Shown piece by piece: positions 17,285 through 25,826 of a DNA stretch of 48,156 bases. Made by a program: the position numbers and the translations under genes. How positions within the stretch are numbered: position 1 is the first letter of the stretch; each line of letters opens with the position of its first letter. The notes under the pieces are model-generated. The model ran no database searches. It was not told where the DNA came from and was given only the letters and a program-made list of their open reading frames with translations. The DNA comes from Asaia bogorensis (GTDB lineage: Bacteria > Pseudomonadota > Alphaproteobacteria > Acetobacterales > Acetobacteraceae): assembly GCA_943333505.2 (NCBI GenBank), contig CALQTN020000034.1, forward strand, positions 1 to 48,156, given 5' to 3'.

Positions 17285-18243
17285 CAGGCGAAGCCCTGGC
17301 TGACGAACAGAAACACGACCGCGAGCATTGCGAACAGAATGGCGACGCCAAGGAATTCTGGCACACGGAACACCCGCATCCTGGCGATCGAGGTCTCAAA
17401 CGCCGACAGCGCCACGCCCAGCACGGTGATCTTGCCAACCCAGGCGGCAAATCCGATCAACCACGCAACCGGCGGCGCGCCTGCGTGCGCCATCCCGTAG
17501 GGCACAAAAATCGTCGCGATCAGCCCCAGCCAGACCAGAAGCTTCAACGCCGCAGCAGCCTCAATCAACGCCAGATGACGGCCGGAATACTCCAGCACCA
17601 TCGCCTCGTGCACCATGGTCACTTCCAGATGGGTGCCCGGGTTGTCGATCGGGATACGGCCGTTTTCGACCAGCGCGAGTGCCAGGATTGCCAGCAAGGC
17701 GAGCGCCAGGGACACCCGTAAGCCTTGGCCGCCGCCCATCAAAAGCGCGGCAATCCCATCCAGATTTGTCCCGCCGGCGAGCAAGGCGAGGGTGAAGATC
17801 ACCAGCACCAAAGCCGGTTCGGCGAAACTGGCGTACATCATTTCCCGGCTCGACCCGATGCCACCAAACGCGGTGCCGACATCCATGCCGGCCAGCGCCA
17901 GGATCACCCGGGAGAGCGCAAGTAGCCCGCCGATCACCAGCAAATCGGCCAATGGCGCGGTGGTCATGCCGAGCGCGAAGGACGGCACCAGGGCAGCGGC
18001 CGCCAGGGTTGTGGCAAAAGCGGCGGCGGGGGCTGCACTGAACAACCACGATGCGTTGTCGGCCAGAACCGGCTGTTTCTGCGCGAGGCGCGCCAGATCG
18101 CGCCATGGCTGGATGATCGGGGGCCCGGTGCGCGCCAGCAATCGGGCTTTCAGCTTGCGGATCATCCCGAGCAGAATTGGGGCCGCTGCCAGCATCAGGC
18201 AGACATGCAGCAGCAGGGCAACGAAGCTGAGTAGCGCATTCAC
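17284..18243 (-). CDS. hyfC: HyfC/HycD/NuoH-like membrane subunit
   Basis: 319 residues from GTG 18243, which overlaps the hyfB stop (GTGA) and gives the family length (about 320). Helix-rich; the loop LKARLLARTGPPIIQPWRDLARLAQK and the acidic loop LVENGRIPIDNPGTHLEVTMVHEAMVLEYSG are the NuoH/HycD signatures at the joint of membrane and hydrophilic arms, where quinone binds in complex I. It couples the Fe-S/large-subunit module to the antiporter subunits. The frame runs open far upstream (to 19053) through hyfB; that part is not coding in this frame. Confidence 0.9.
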   Translation of the reverse strand: MNALLSFVALLLHVCLMLAAAPILLGMIRKLKARLLARTGPPIIQPWRDLARLAQKQPVLADNASWLFSAAPAAAFATTLAAAALVPSFALGMTTAPLADLLVIGGLLALSRVILALAGMDVGTAFGGIGSSREMMYASFAEPALVLVIFTLALLAGGTNLDGIAALLMGGGQGLRVSLALALLAILALALVENGRIPIDNPGTHLEVTMVHEAMVLEYSGRHLALIEAAAALKLLVWLGLIATIFVPYGMAHAGAPPVAWLIGFAAWVGKITVLGVALSAFETSIARMRVFRVPEFLGVAILFAMLAVVFLFVSQGFA

Positions 18244-20261
18244 AGCTGTTGCAACCCGGCGACGGCGGCAAGAAACATCAGCAATGCCACGAACATGACC
18301 GCCAAAGTGCTGCGGATGGCGAGCAATTGCATCCTGTCGGCATATTCCGCCAACCGGTCGCGCAGCCGCTCTAACGGCGCGAATAAATGCGCCGCCATTG
18401 GGTCGGCCAAGGTCACGGTCAAGCTTGCTGGCCGCGTATCGCCAGGGTCGGGCATATCGACTTTTTCGCGCGCCGCCATCAGGCTGGAACCGAGGACCTG
18501 GCGCAGCGGCTGGGCAAAGCTTGCCCCACCATATTGGGTGGCCGGATCGCCAAATGGCAGCCAGGCCGGCGGGGCGCCGAAGCCACAATCCCAGGCCGGC
18601 GCGCGCCGCTCGCCGGCGACTGTCCAGCGACGGACCGCGAAAAACACCAAAATGCCGGCCAGCGCCAGCATCATCGCGATCCCCAGTGCCGCATAGCCTG
18701 GCTGATCGACCTGGGCGCCGATCATCAGCGCCGCCCCGCCGCCCGAGGCACCGGTGGCAAGCTGGGTCGCTGGCGCCAGCAACGCCAATACTGCGCCGGG
18801 GAATAGCCCGACGACGATACTCAGTCCGGCAAGCCCGGCGAGGGCTGCAAGCATTGGCCGGCCCGGATCGGTGGCACCGGCCGCGCGCGGCGATCTCGGG
18901 CGGCCAAGCCACGCCACCCCGATCAGTCGCACCGCCGCCGACGCCGCCAAGGCCGCGGCCAGCGCCATCATCGCCGCTGCCACGCACATCAAAATCTGCC
19001 AGCCCAGCCCGCCAATCCTTGGTGCCGCGATCACCGCCTGCAACAGGGCCCATTCCCCGGCGAACCCGCCGGATGGTGGCAGCCCGGCCAACCCCGCCGT
19101 CCCAATCAACACCAGAATTGTGGTCTTGGGCATCCGCGCGATCAGCCCGCCCAGCCGATCAAACCGGCGCGTGCCGGCCGCATGCTGCGTCGCTTCGGCC
19201 GCCAGAAACAGCAGCGACTTGAACAGCGCATGCGCCATCGCATGCAGCAACGCCCCACCAAACGCCAGCGCTGCCAACCCGGTCAGATCCGCCGCCCGCG
19301 CCGCCAGCGCCACCCCCAGCCCGATCGTGATCAGCCCGATATGCTCGACCGTCGAACTCGCGAGGACCGTCTTGATGTCGGCCTCCATATTGGCGCGCAG
19401 CCCGCCCAGGACCGCGCCCGCCGCCCCCAATGCCACCAGGGGCACACCCCACCAGATCGGCTGGCCGGGCCCGCATAAATCGAACAACACCCGGATCAGC
19501 ACATAAAGCGCGATCTTGGTCATCGCGCCCGACATCAGCGCCGCGACATGGCCTGGTGCGGCTGCATCGGCGGGCGGCAGCGCGACATGCAGCGGCACCA
19601 GCCCGGCTTTCGACCCGGCACCGATCAGGGTCAGCACCATGATCGCCGTCGCACGCCAGCCTTCCGGCGGATGCGCGCGGATCGTGGCAAAACTCAGATC
19701 GCGCGCCCCCAGGCTCAGTAATGCCAGCGCCGCCAGCAGGCACACCGCCCCCAACGTCGCCACTCCGATATAGAGCAACGCGGCGGATCGGACCTCCGGC
19801 GCCCGATGATCGGTCAGCACCAGCGCGAACGACGAAATCGACATCAGCTCGAACCCGAGCAACAGCGCGAATGCGTCGCCGGCCAGCAAGGTCAGCGCCA
19901 TACCGGCGATAAAGGCGGGAAAGAACGGCGCGGTGGCGCGATAGGTGCCGTGATCATCGAGCGCCGCCGCGCTCGCCCCAGCGCCGGCCAGCATCAGCAG
20001 CAGCAGAAACGCCCCCGAAAGTCCGTCGAGCGCCAGATGCAACGGCAAACCCGGCAACCCGAGACCGATTGTCAGGGCAGCGGCCTGCCCGCCGGTCAGC
20101 AGGAAAGCCAAGGATACCAGGATCCCCAGGCCGCACAGCACCAGACTGCCCATCGCGGCCAGATGTGCCCGGTTTCCCCCTGTCGCCATCGCGCACGCCA
20201 CCGCAAGCGCCAACAAGGCTGATACCAGCGCAGCCATCGCCGGCAGGAACAGCGCGGTCAC
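18240..20261 (-). CDS. hyfB: Hydrogenase-4 subunit B-like antiporter subunit
   Basis: 673 residues from GTG 20261, matching the usual HyfB length (about 670); AAGG lies 8 bp upstream. It is a NuoL/MrpA-type antiporter-like protein with many helices. GAGSKAGLVPLHVALPPADAAAPGHVAALMSG holds the conserved lysine and histidine, and LHAMAHALFKSLLFLAAEA the second lysine site. A long C-terminal region (residues about 480-673) goes beyond the 14-helix core, as in HyfB. First gene of the operon hyfB-C-E-F-G-I; every junction overlaps by 1-4 bp, so the whole unit is translationally coupled. No hyfA, hyfH, hyfD or formate dehydrogenase gene accompanies it. Confidence 0.9.
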   Translation of the reverse strand: MTALFLPAMAALVSALLALAVACAMATGGNRAHLAAMGSLVLCGLGILVSLAFLLTGGQAAALTIGLGLPGLPLHLALDGLSGAFLLLLMLAGAGASAAALDDHGTYRATAPFFPAFIAGMALTLLAGDAFALLLGFELMSISSFALVLTDHRAPEVRSAALLYIGVATLGAVCLLAALALLSLGARDLSFATIRAHPPEGWRATAIMVLTLIGAGSKAGLVPLHVALPPADAAAPGHVAALMSGAMTKIALYVLIRVLFDLCGPGQPIWWGVPLVALGAAGAVLGGLRANMEADIKTVLASSTVEHIGLITIGLGVALAARAADLTGLAALAFGGALLHAMAHALFKSLLFLAAEATQHAAGTRRFDRLGGLIARMPKTTILVLIGTAGLAGLPPSGGFAGEWALLQAVIAAPRIGGLGWQILMCVAAAMMALAAALAASAAVRLIGVAWLGRPRSPRAAGATDPGRPMLAALAGLAGLSIVVGLFPGAVLALLAPATQLATGASGGGAALMIGAQVDQPGYAALGIAMMLALAGILVFFAVRRWTVAGERRAPAWDCGFGAPPAWLPFGDPATQYGGASFAQPLRQVLGSSLMAAREKVDMPDPGDTRPASLTVTLADPMAAHLFAPLERLRDRLAEYADRMQLLAIRSTLAVMFVALLMFLAAVAGLQQL

Positions 20262-20333
20262 AGCCAAACCTTGTCGGGACAGGTCTTGATCACATCGTAC
20301 CCTAGCAGCCCGATCCGCGTTGTCGGAAGGGTG

Positions 20334-20352
20334 CAATTGCGTGGAGCAATTG
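20334..20352. promoter_or_regulatory. Operator-like inverted repeat between divergent genes
   Basis: CAATTGC at 20334-20340 and GCAATTG at 20346-20352 form a perfect 7-bp inverted repeat with a 5-bp spacer. It lies in the 158-bp gap between hyfB (minus) and the phosphodiesterase gene (plus), where a regulator of either could bind. The binding protein is unknown; assignment rests on symmetry and position. Confidence 0.4.
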
Positions 20353-20419
20353 TCATCATGCTGACATCGCATTGTTGTCGGTCTGGCGCTACTGCTATCC
20401 GCCTTTTAAGGGAGAGTTC

Positions 20420-21826
20420 ATGTCCAACCCGGTCTTGCTGGTAGTGTTCGACGGATTGCGACCTGACATGGTGCGACCGGAAAACACGCCGAATCTGTGT
20501 CGGTTCGCGGCCATAGGCACCAGTTTCGCCCGTGCCCGCAGCGTGTTCCCATCCGAAACCCGGGTGTGCAGCGCCACCGTCACCACCGGCTGCCTGCCGC
20601 GCCGGCATGGCCTGGTCGCCAACCAGTTTGCCCATCCAGGCGACATCACCCGCCGTGTCGACACCAGCCGGATGGCCGATTTGCGCGGGTTGCAACAGGA
20701 TCTGGGAGAGGCTCTGCTCGGCATGCCGGCGCTGGGGGAACGCCTTGCCCTTGCAGCACAAGATTTCGTCGTACTCAGCAGCGGCACCACCGGGCAGACA
20801 TATGTCCTTAACCCGCGCGCCGATGGCCTCGGCCAGATCACTATTTCCGCGCATGGCGCCGAGGCATGCTCGAAGGCCGGGCGGGCGATGCTGGCCGGGC
20901 TCGAACCCCCGCCGGCCGATCCTGTGGCACGTTCCATTTGGGTATCCGAGCTGTTCCGCACAAAGTTTCTGCCCAATCCGCCATCGGCCAGCGTGGTGTG
21001 GCTGTGCGAACCTGATACCAGTGCGCATCAGGCCGGCCTCGGCGCACCTGCGCAGATGGCCGCGTTGCGCGCGGTGGATGCAGCGTTCGGCCGCATTCTC
21101 GATGATTGGCAGGCCGGGCCGCAGCGCGACCGCCTGCAGATCATCGTCGCGTCCGATCATGGCCATGCCTCGGTCAGTGGGGTGCATAATGTCGCAAACG
21201 CCATCGCCGATGTTCCCGCGTTCAAGGGCGCCACTTTGCTGCCTGGCACCAGCGGGTCGATCTGGGTGCCGGATGGTGACCTTGCCCAGGTGTCCGATCT
21301 CGCCGAATGGCTGATGCGCCAGGACTGGACCGGCTGTGTGTTTGCAACCGATGGCGCAATCCCGCCTGGCGCGCTGCCAATCAGCGCCCTGCTGGCGGAC
21401 CATCATCGTGGCGCACCGCTGATCTACACCATGCGCGGCCGTGCCGGTCCCGCGCCCTCCGGCCTGCCGGGCATGACGTTATATGACGGCAATCTGGCAA
21501 TTGGCGCCGGCACCCATGGTGGCCTGACCGCCGCCGAGATGCATACGGTGCTGCTGATGGCCGGCAGCCGCGTCCTGCCGGGTGGGGTGTCGGAATGGCC
21601 GACCGGCCTCACCGATATCGCCCCCACCATTCTTTTTCTGCTTGGCGTGGCGGGGGCCGCCGAGATGGATGGTCGCTGCCTGTTGGAGGCGATTATCGGC
21701 GCCGATGGCCCGGCGATTGCGCCTGCGGTCGAAACCTGGGAAGGCGCCGAGGCCGGCTATGCCCAACGCCTGTCGCGCACCAGGCTCGGTGCGCAGGTTT
21801 ATCTGGACGCCGGAATACGCGAGTAA
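20420..21826 (+). CDS. Alkaline phosphatase superfamily phosphodiesterase/pyrophosphatase
   Basis: 468 residues from ATG 20420, preceded by AAGGGAGAG. The N-terminal FDGLRPD gives the first metal-binding aspartate (D11). FPSETR holds the threonine nucleophile (T47), DTSAHQ and SDHGHAS give further metal ligands and GTHGG the last histidine. This is the nucleotide pyrophosphatase/type I phosphodiesterase branch of the superfamily. No signal peptide is visible, so it is probably cytoplasmic. The substrate is not known. It is divergent from the hyf operon, and its TAA stop lies inside the first arm of a repeat element. Confidence 0.8.
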   Translation: MSNPVLLVVFDGLRPDMVRPENTPNLCRFAAIGTSFARARSVFPSETRVCSATVTTGCLPRRHGLVANQFAHPGDITRRVDTSRMADLRGLQQDLGEALLGMPALGERLALAAQDFVVLSSGTTGQTYVLNPRADGLGQITISAHGAEACSKAGRAMLAGLEPPPADPVARSIWVSELFRTKFLPNPPSASVVWLCEPDTSAHQAGLGAPAQMAALRAVDAAFGRILDDWQAGPQRDRLQIIVASDHGHASVSGVHNVANAIADVPAFKGATLLPGTSGSIWVPDGDLAQVSDLAEWLMRQDWTGCVFATDGAIPPGALPISALLADHHRGAPLIYTMRGRAGPAPSGLPGMTLYDGNLAIGAGTHGGLTAAEMHTVLLMAGSRVLPGGVSEWPTGLTDIAPTILFLLGVAGAAEMDGRCLLEAIIGADGPAIAPAVETWEGAEAGYAQRLSRTRLGAQVYLDAGIRE

Positions 21827-21975
21827 TACCAAGCGCCCGAATGGCTGACTCTTCCAGCCATTCGGGCGCTTGGTATTGCGCACCGGGTTGGCTGGCGGCG
21901 GTGCGCCGAGCAAAGACTTATACCGAGCGCCGTTGACCCATTCTTCATGGGTCAACATCAAGGGCGCTTGGTATA
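21825..21975. repeat. MITE-like double-hairpin repeat element
   Basis: Two hairpins in 151 bp. 21825-21847 and 21855-21877 are a perfect 23-bp inverted repeat with a 7-base loop. 21919-21931 and 21963-21975 pair with one mismatch around an inner perfect 10-bp hairpin (21932-21941 with 21947-21956). Both hairpins open and close with the same TACC(A/G)AGCGCC motif, so the outer ends of the element are also inverted copies of each other. It begins at the stop codon of the phosphodiesterase gene and ends 80 bp before hpnA. It may act as a transcription stop, but the form is that of a small non-coding mobile element. Confidence 0.75.
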
Positions 21976-22055
21976 AGGCATCCGTCACGCATCGTTGCCG
22001 GCCTTCCCCCTCGCTGACGCAGCACCTATAACGTCCCGCACTCCCAAGGGTTTCT

Positions 22056-23048
22056 GTGTTGTCCAATCTTGTCACCGGCGCTACCGGCTTTGTCGGCTCG
22101 GCCGTCGCGCGTGCCTTGCTCGCGCGGGGCGAGGCGGTGCGTGTGCTGGTGCGGCATGGCAGCGATCGGTCCAATTTGGCCGGGCTGGATGTCGGGGCCG
22201 TGGTGGGCGATCTGACCGATGCGGCGTCCCTGGCGCGTGCGGTTGCTGGCTGCACGCGGGTTTTCCATGTCGCCGCCGATTACCGCATTTGGGTGCCCGA
22301 TCCGGACGCGATGCTGGCGGCCAATGTCGGCGGCACCACGGCACTGATGCTGGCCGCGGCTGATGCCGGGGTGTCCCGCATCGTCTATTGCAGCAGCGTT
22401 GCCGCCCTGGGTCTGACCAAGGACGGCACCCCAGCCGATGAAACCACCCCGGTCAGCGAAGATAGCGTTGTCGGTATCTACAAGAAGTCCAAATTCCGCG
22501 CCGAGCAGGCGGTCCTCAATCTGGTGCGCACGCGCGGCTTGCCGGCGGTGATCGTCAACCCCGCCGCCCCGGTCGGGCCGCGTGACATCAAGCCGACCCC
22601 GACCGGTAAGATGATTGCCGCCGCCGCCGCCGGCCGCATGCCGGCCTATGTCGAAACCGGGCTGAACATCGTCCATGTCGACGATGTCGCCGCCGGGCAT
22701 TTGCTTGCGGCGGATCGCGGCATAGTGGGTGAACGCTACATCCTGGGCGGTGAGAACCTGACCCTCGCGCAGGTGTTGGCCCTGGTCGATGCTGAAACCG
22801 GTCGATCCCAGCGCCGGGTCCGCTTGCCCGGCGCCGCACTCTGGCCGCTGGCACTGGCCTGCGAGGGCATCGCCCGTATCACCGGCATCGCGCCTTTAGT
22901 CACCCGCGATCACCTGCGGATGGCCAGGAAGCTGATGTTCTTTTCCTCGGCCAAGGCAAGCCGGGACCTCGGCTATGCCCCGCGCCCGGCAAGTGCGGCA
23001 GTGGCAGACGCCATTGCCTGGTTCCGTGCCAATGGGCGGCTGCGCTGA
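22056..23048 (+). CDS. hpnA: HpnA, hopanoid-associated sugar epimerase
   Basis: 330 residues, an extended short-chain dehydrogenase. TGATGFVGSAVARALL is the NAD(P)-binding glycine motif, YCSSVAALG and the Y-x3-K pair of GIYKKSKFRAEQ form the active site, NPAAPVGPRDIKPTPTG is characteristic of the HpnA subfamily. It is thought to act on the sugar part of the hopanoid side chain. Start GTG 22056 (TTG 22059 is possible) with AAGGG 6 bp upstream. First gene of a seven-gene unit; its stop overlaps the hpnB start by one base. Confidence 0.9.
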   Translation: MLSNLVTGATGFVGSAVARALLARGEAVRVLVRHGSDRSNLAGLDVGAVVGDLTDAASLARAVAGCTRVFHVAADYRIWVPDPDAMLAANVGGTTALMLAAADAGVSRIVYCSSVAALGLTKDGTPADETTPVSEDSVVGIYKKSKFRAEQAVLNLVRTRGLPAVIVNPAAPVGPRDIKPTPTGKMIAAAAAGRMPAYVETGLNIVHVDDVAAGHLLAADRGIVGERYILGGENLTLAQVLALVDAETGRSQRRVRLPGAALWPLALACEGIARITGIAPLVTRDHLRMARKLMFFSSAKASRDLGYAPRPASAAVADAIAWFRANGRLR

Positions 23049-24148
23049 TGCTCGCCGGATTGATGCTCGCAGCCTGGGCCTATCTGTTGTTTCTGCACGG
23101 AAAATTCTGGCAGTCCGGCCCGGAGCTGGCCCCGATGCTGCCGGACAATGCGCCGCCGGTCGCAGTGGTGGTCCCGGCCCGTGACGAAGCGGAAACCATC
23201 GCCACCAGCATCGGCAGCCTGCTTGCACAGGACTATCCCGGCGCGCTGCGCGTGGTGCTGGTCGACGACGGCAGCACTGACGGCACGGCTGAGATCGCTG
23301 GGCGTTTGCCGGGGCTGACCATCATCCCAGGCAGCCCGCGACCCGCCGGCTGGGCCGGCAAGCTCTGGGCGTTGCACCAGGGGATTGCCGCCACCAACGA
23401 GGAATTCATCCTGCTGACCGACGCCGACATTCGCCACGACCCACGCCATATCGCCACGCTGGTTGCGCAAGCCGACCGCCATGGCCTCGATATGGTCAGC
23501 GAAATGGTCGCGCTCAACTGCGAAAGCCTGCCCGAGCGGGCTTTGGTGCCGGCTTTCGTCTATTTCTTCCAGATGCTTTACCCGTTTGCCAAAGTCAACG
23601 ACCCGATGTCGGCCGCTGCGGGCGCCGCCGGCGGTACCGTTCTGATCCGTCGCCGCGCCTTGGTGCGGATTGGCGGGATCGCGGCAATCCACGGCGCGCT
23701 GATCGATGACTGCGCCTTGGCCACCAAGGTTAAACCAGGTGGCCGCATCTGGCTCGGCCATAGCGGTCTGGCGCGGTCGATCCGGCCATACCCCGATTTT
23801 GCCGATATCTGGCGCATGATCGCGCGATCCGCTTACGTGCAGTTGCGCCTGTCACCCTGGCTTCTGGCGGGATCGACCCTTGGGTTGGCGTTGATCTTCC
23901 TGCTGCCGCCAACCCTTGCTTTGTGCGCCACCGGCGCGGCGCAAATCGCCGGCGTGCTGGCCTGGGCCGGCATGGCGGCGTCCTTCGTGCCAACTCTCAC
24001 CCGCTATCGCCAGCCGCTCTGGTGGGCGCCGCTGCTGCCGGCTATTGCGCTGTTCTATATGGCGGCCACCATCGGCTCGGCCATCGATCATCATCGCGGC
24101 TGCGGTGTGGTATGGAAAAGCCGAGCCTATGCGGAGCCAGGGTCGTGA
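23048..24148 (+). CDS. hpnB: HpnB, hopene-associated glycosyltransferase
   Basis: 366 residues. An N-terminal membrane helix is followed by a GT2 family domain: VAVVVPARDEAETIATS, VVLVDDGSTDGT (nucleotide-sugar binding), LLTDADIRHDP (the D-x-D-like metal site) and a C-terminal block of three or four membrane helices (LALIFLLPPTLALCA and following). It probably adds a sugar to a hopanoid or a precursor at the inner membrane. Its TGA overlaps the GTG of hpnC. Confidence 0.88.
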   Translation: MLAGLMLAAWAYLLFLHGKFWQSGPELAPMLPDNAPPVAVVVPARDEAETIATSIGSLLAQDYPGALRVVLVDDGSTDGTAEIAGRLPGLTIIPGSPRPAGWAGKLWALHQGIAATNEEFILLTDADIRHDPRHIATLVAQADRHGLDMVSEMVALNCESLPERALVPAFVYFFQMLYPFAKVNDPMSAAAGAAGGTVLIRRRALVRIGGIAAIHGALIDDCALATKVKPGGRIWLGHSGLARSIRPYPDFADIWRMIARSAYVQLRLSPWLLAGSTLGLALIFLLPPTLALCATGAAQIAGVLAWAGMAASFVPTLTRYRQPLWWAPLLPAIALFYMAATIGSAIDHHRGCGVVWKSRAYAEPGS

Positions 24149-24975
24149 GCGAAAACGTCGAGGACTGGTCGGGCAAGGATCGCGCTGATGAAAACTTCCC
24201 GGTCGGCTCGGCGCTGATTTCAGCGAGCCTGCGCCCGCATATCCACGCTTATTACGCCTTCGCCCGCAACGCCGACGACATCGCCGACAGCCCCGATCTG
24301 GCGCCTGACGACAAGATCGCCCGGCTCGATGTGATGGCGGCGGTGCTGATGGGCACAAGCGATGTCGGCAGCCCGTCGGCGCGGGGATTGCGCGCAAGCC
24401 TCGCGGTCACCGGGGTCAGCCCGCGCCATGCCACTGATTTGCTGATCGCCTTTCGCCGCGATGCCACCAAGACGCGCTATGCCAATTGGGACGAATTGCT
24501 GGATTACTGTCGCTATTCGGCAATGCCGGTCGGGCGCTACGTGCTTGATCTGCATGGCGAGGCATCGGATACCCATCAACCCTCGGATGCATTATGCGCG
24601 GTGTTGCAGGTGCTGAACCATTTACAGGATGGATCGAAGGATTTGCGGGCGCTGGATCGTTGCTACCTGCCGGATGATTTGCTCGCCCGCTTCGGTGGTG
24701 CGGTCGAGGATCTGCGCGGCCCGCGCGAAACCGCCGGCCTGCGGCAAACCTTCAATGCGCTGCTCGATGAATGCGACGCGCTGAACCGTGCCGCATGCGA
24801 ATTGCCGCGCCGCACCCGCAACCGTCGCCTGCGGCTGGAAACCGCAGTGATCCATGGTCTGGCATGTCGCCTGGCGGTGCGTTTGCGGCGCCAGGACCCG
24901 GTCGCTGGCCGCGTGAAACTGACGAGGCCCGACATAGCAGGCGCGATTATCGGTGCCCTGAGGTTTCTGCCATGA
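24145..24975 (+). CDS. hpnC: HpnC, squalene synthesis protein
   Basis: 276 residues from GTG 24145 (GTGA overlap with hpnB). It is a trans-isoprenyl diphosphate synthase of the squalene/phytoene class. FARNADDIAD is the first aspartate-rich motif and LNHLQDGSKDLRALDRCYLP the second, with arginines around. In the bacterial three-enzyme route HpnC works with HpnD and HpnE to turn farnesyl diphosphate into squalene: HpnD makes presqualene diphosphate, HpnC hydroxysqualene, HpnE squalene. All three are adjacent here. Confidence 0.92.
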   Translation: MSENVEDWSGKDRADENFPVGSALISASLRPHIHAYYAFARNADDIADSPDLAPDDKIARLDVMAAVLMGTSDVGSPSARGLRASLAVTGVSPRHATDLLIAFRRDATKTRYANWDELLDYCRYSAMPVGRYVLDLHGEASDTHQPSDALCAVLQVLNHLQDGSKDLRALDRCYLPDDLLARFGGAVEDLRGPRETAGLRQTFNALLDECDALNRAACELPRRTRNRRLRLETAVIHGLACRLAVRLRRQDPVAGRVKLTRPDIAGAIIGALRFLP

Positions 24976-25826
24976 CCACCCCGTTGGGTGCCGATCCGGC
25001 CGATCTGGCGGCGGTGGAGGCCATCGTGCGTGCGGCTGGCACCAGCTTTTATCGTGGCATGGCGGTGCTGCCGCCGGATCGCCGCCACGCAATGTATGCA
25101 ATCTACGCCTTCTGCCGCATCGTCGATGACATTGCCGACGATGAAACCCCGTTCGAAACCAAAAAACCCCGCCTTGATGAATGGCGCACCCGGATTGCGG
25201 CGCTCTATGCCGGACACGCCGATGCGCCGGTGACGCGGGTGCTGAAACTGGCAATCGCCGCATACGATCTGCGCCAGAAGGACTTTCAGGCGGTGATTGA
25301 CGGCATGCAAACCGATGCCGAAATCACCGTGGTGGCACCGGATATGGACGCGCTCGATCTCTATTGCGATCAGGTGGCCTCGGCTGTCGGCCGGCTATCG
25401 GTGCGGACTTTTGGCGATGCGTCCGACCACGCCGATATCGTGGCCTACCACCTCGGCCGCGCGCTGCAACTGACCAACATCCTGCGTGACATCGCCGAAG
25501 ATGCCGGGCGCCAAAGGCTCTATCTGCCGCGCGAATTACTGACAGCCCACGGAATTCCGCTGAACCCGGCTGCCGCTTTGGTGCACAAGGCCCTGCCCAG
25601 GGCATGCGCCGAGTTGGCCGACATCGCCCAAGGCCATTTCGAAGATGCCGCCGCCTGGATGGACCAGTGCGACAAGCGCGCGATGAAGCCGGCGCGGCTG
25701 ATGGCGGCAACCTATGCCGCACTTTTACAGGCGTTGCGCCGGGCTGGCTGGCGCCGCCTCACCCGTCCGGTGAAACTGTCGAAATTGCGCAAATTGTGGC
25801 TCGCGCTGCGCTACGGATTGCTATGA
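24972..25826 (+). CDS. hpnD: HpnD, presqualene diphosphate synthase
   Basis: 284 residues from ATG 24972 (ATGA overlap with hpnC). AFCRIVDDIADD and LTNILRDIAEDAGRQRLYLP are the two aspartate-rich motifs; SFYRGMAVLP and YCDQVASAVGRLSV are also family marks. It condenses two farnesyl diphosphates into presqualene diphosphate. The basic C-terminus (KLSKLRKLWLALRYGLL) may touch the membrane. Confidence 0.92.
   Translation: MTTPLGADPADLAAVEAIVRAAGTSFYRGMAVLPPDRRHAMYAIYAFCRIVDDIADDETPFETKKPRLDEWRTRIAALYAGHADAPVTRVLKLAIAAYDLRQKDFQAVIDGMQTDAEITVVAPDMDALDLYCDQVASAVGRLSVRTFGDASDHADIVAYHLGRALQLTNILRDIAEDAGRQRLYLPRELLTAHGIPLNPAAALVHKALPRACAELADIAQGHFEDAAAWMDQCDKRAMKPARLMAATYAALLQALRRAGWRRLTRPVKLSKLRKLWLALRYGLL

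Noticed and set aside
16626-17450. Upstream extension of the hyfF frame
   Set aside because: It runs out of frame over hyfE, which is a recognisable gene; ATG 16625 gives the right start and an overlap typical of the operon.
15174-20261. Idea that the operon encodes a working hydrogenase-4 or formate hydrogenlyase
   Set aside because: Both N-terminal nickel cysteines of the large subunit are serines and no formate dehydrogenase or ferredoxin-type subunit is present.
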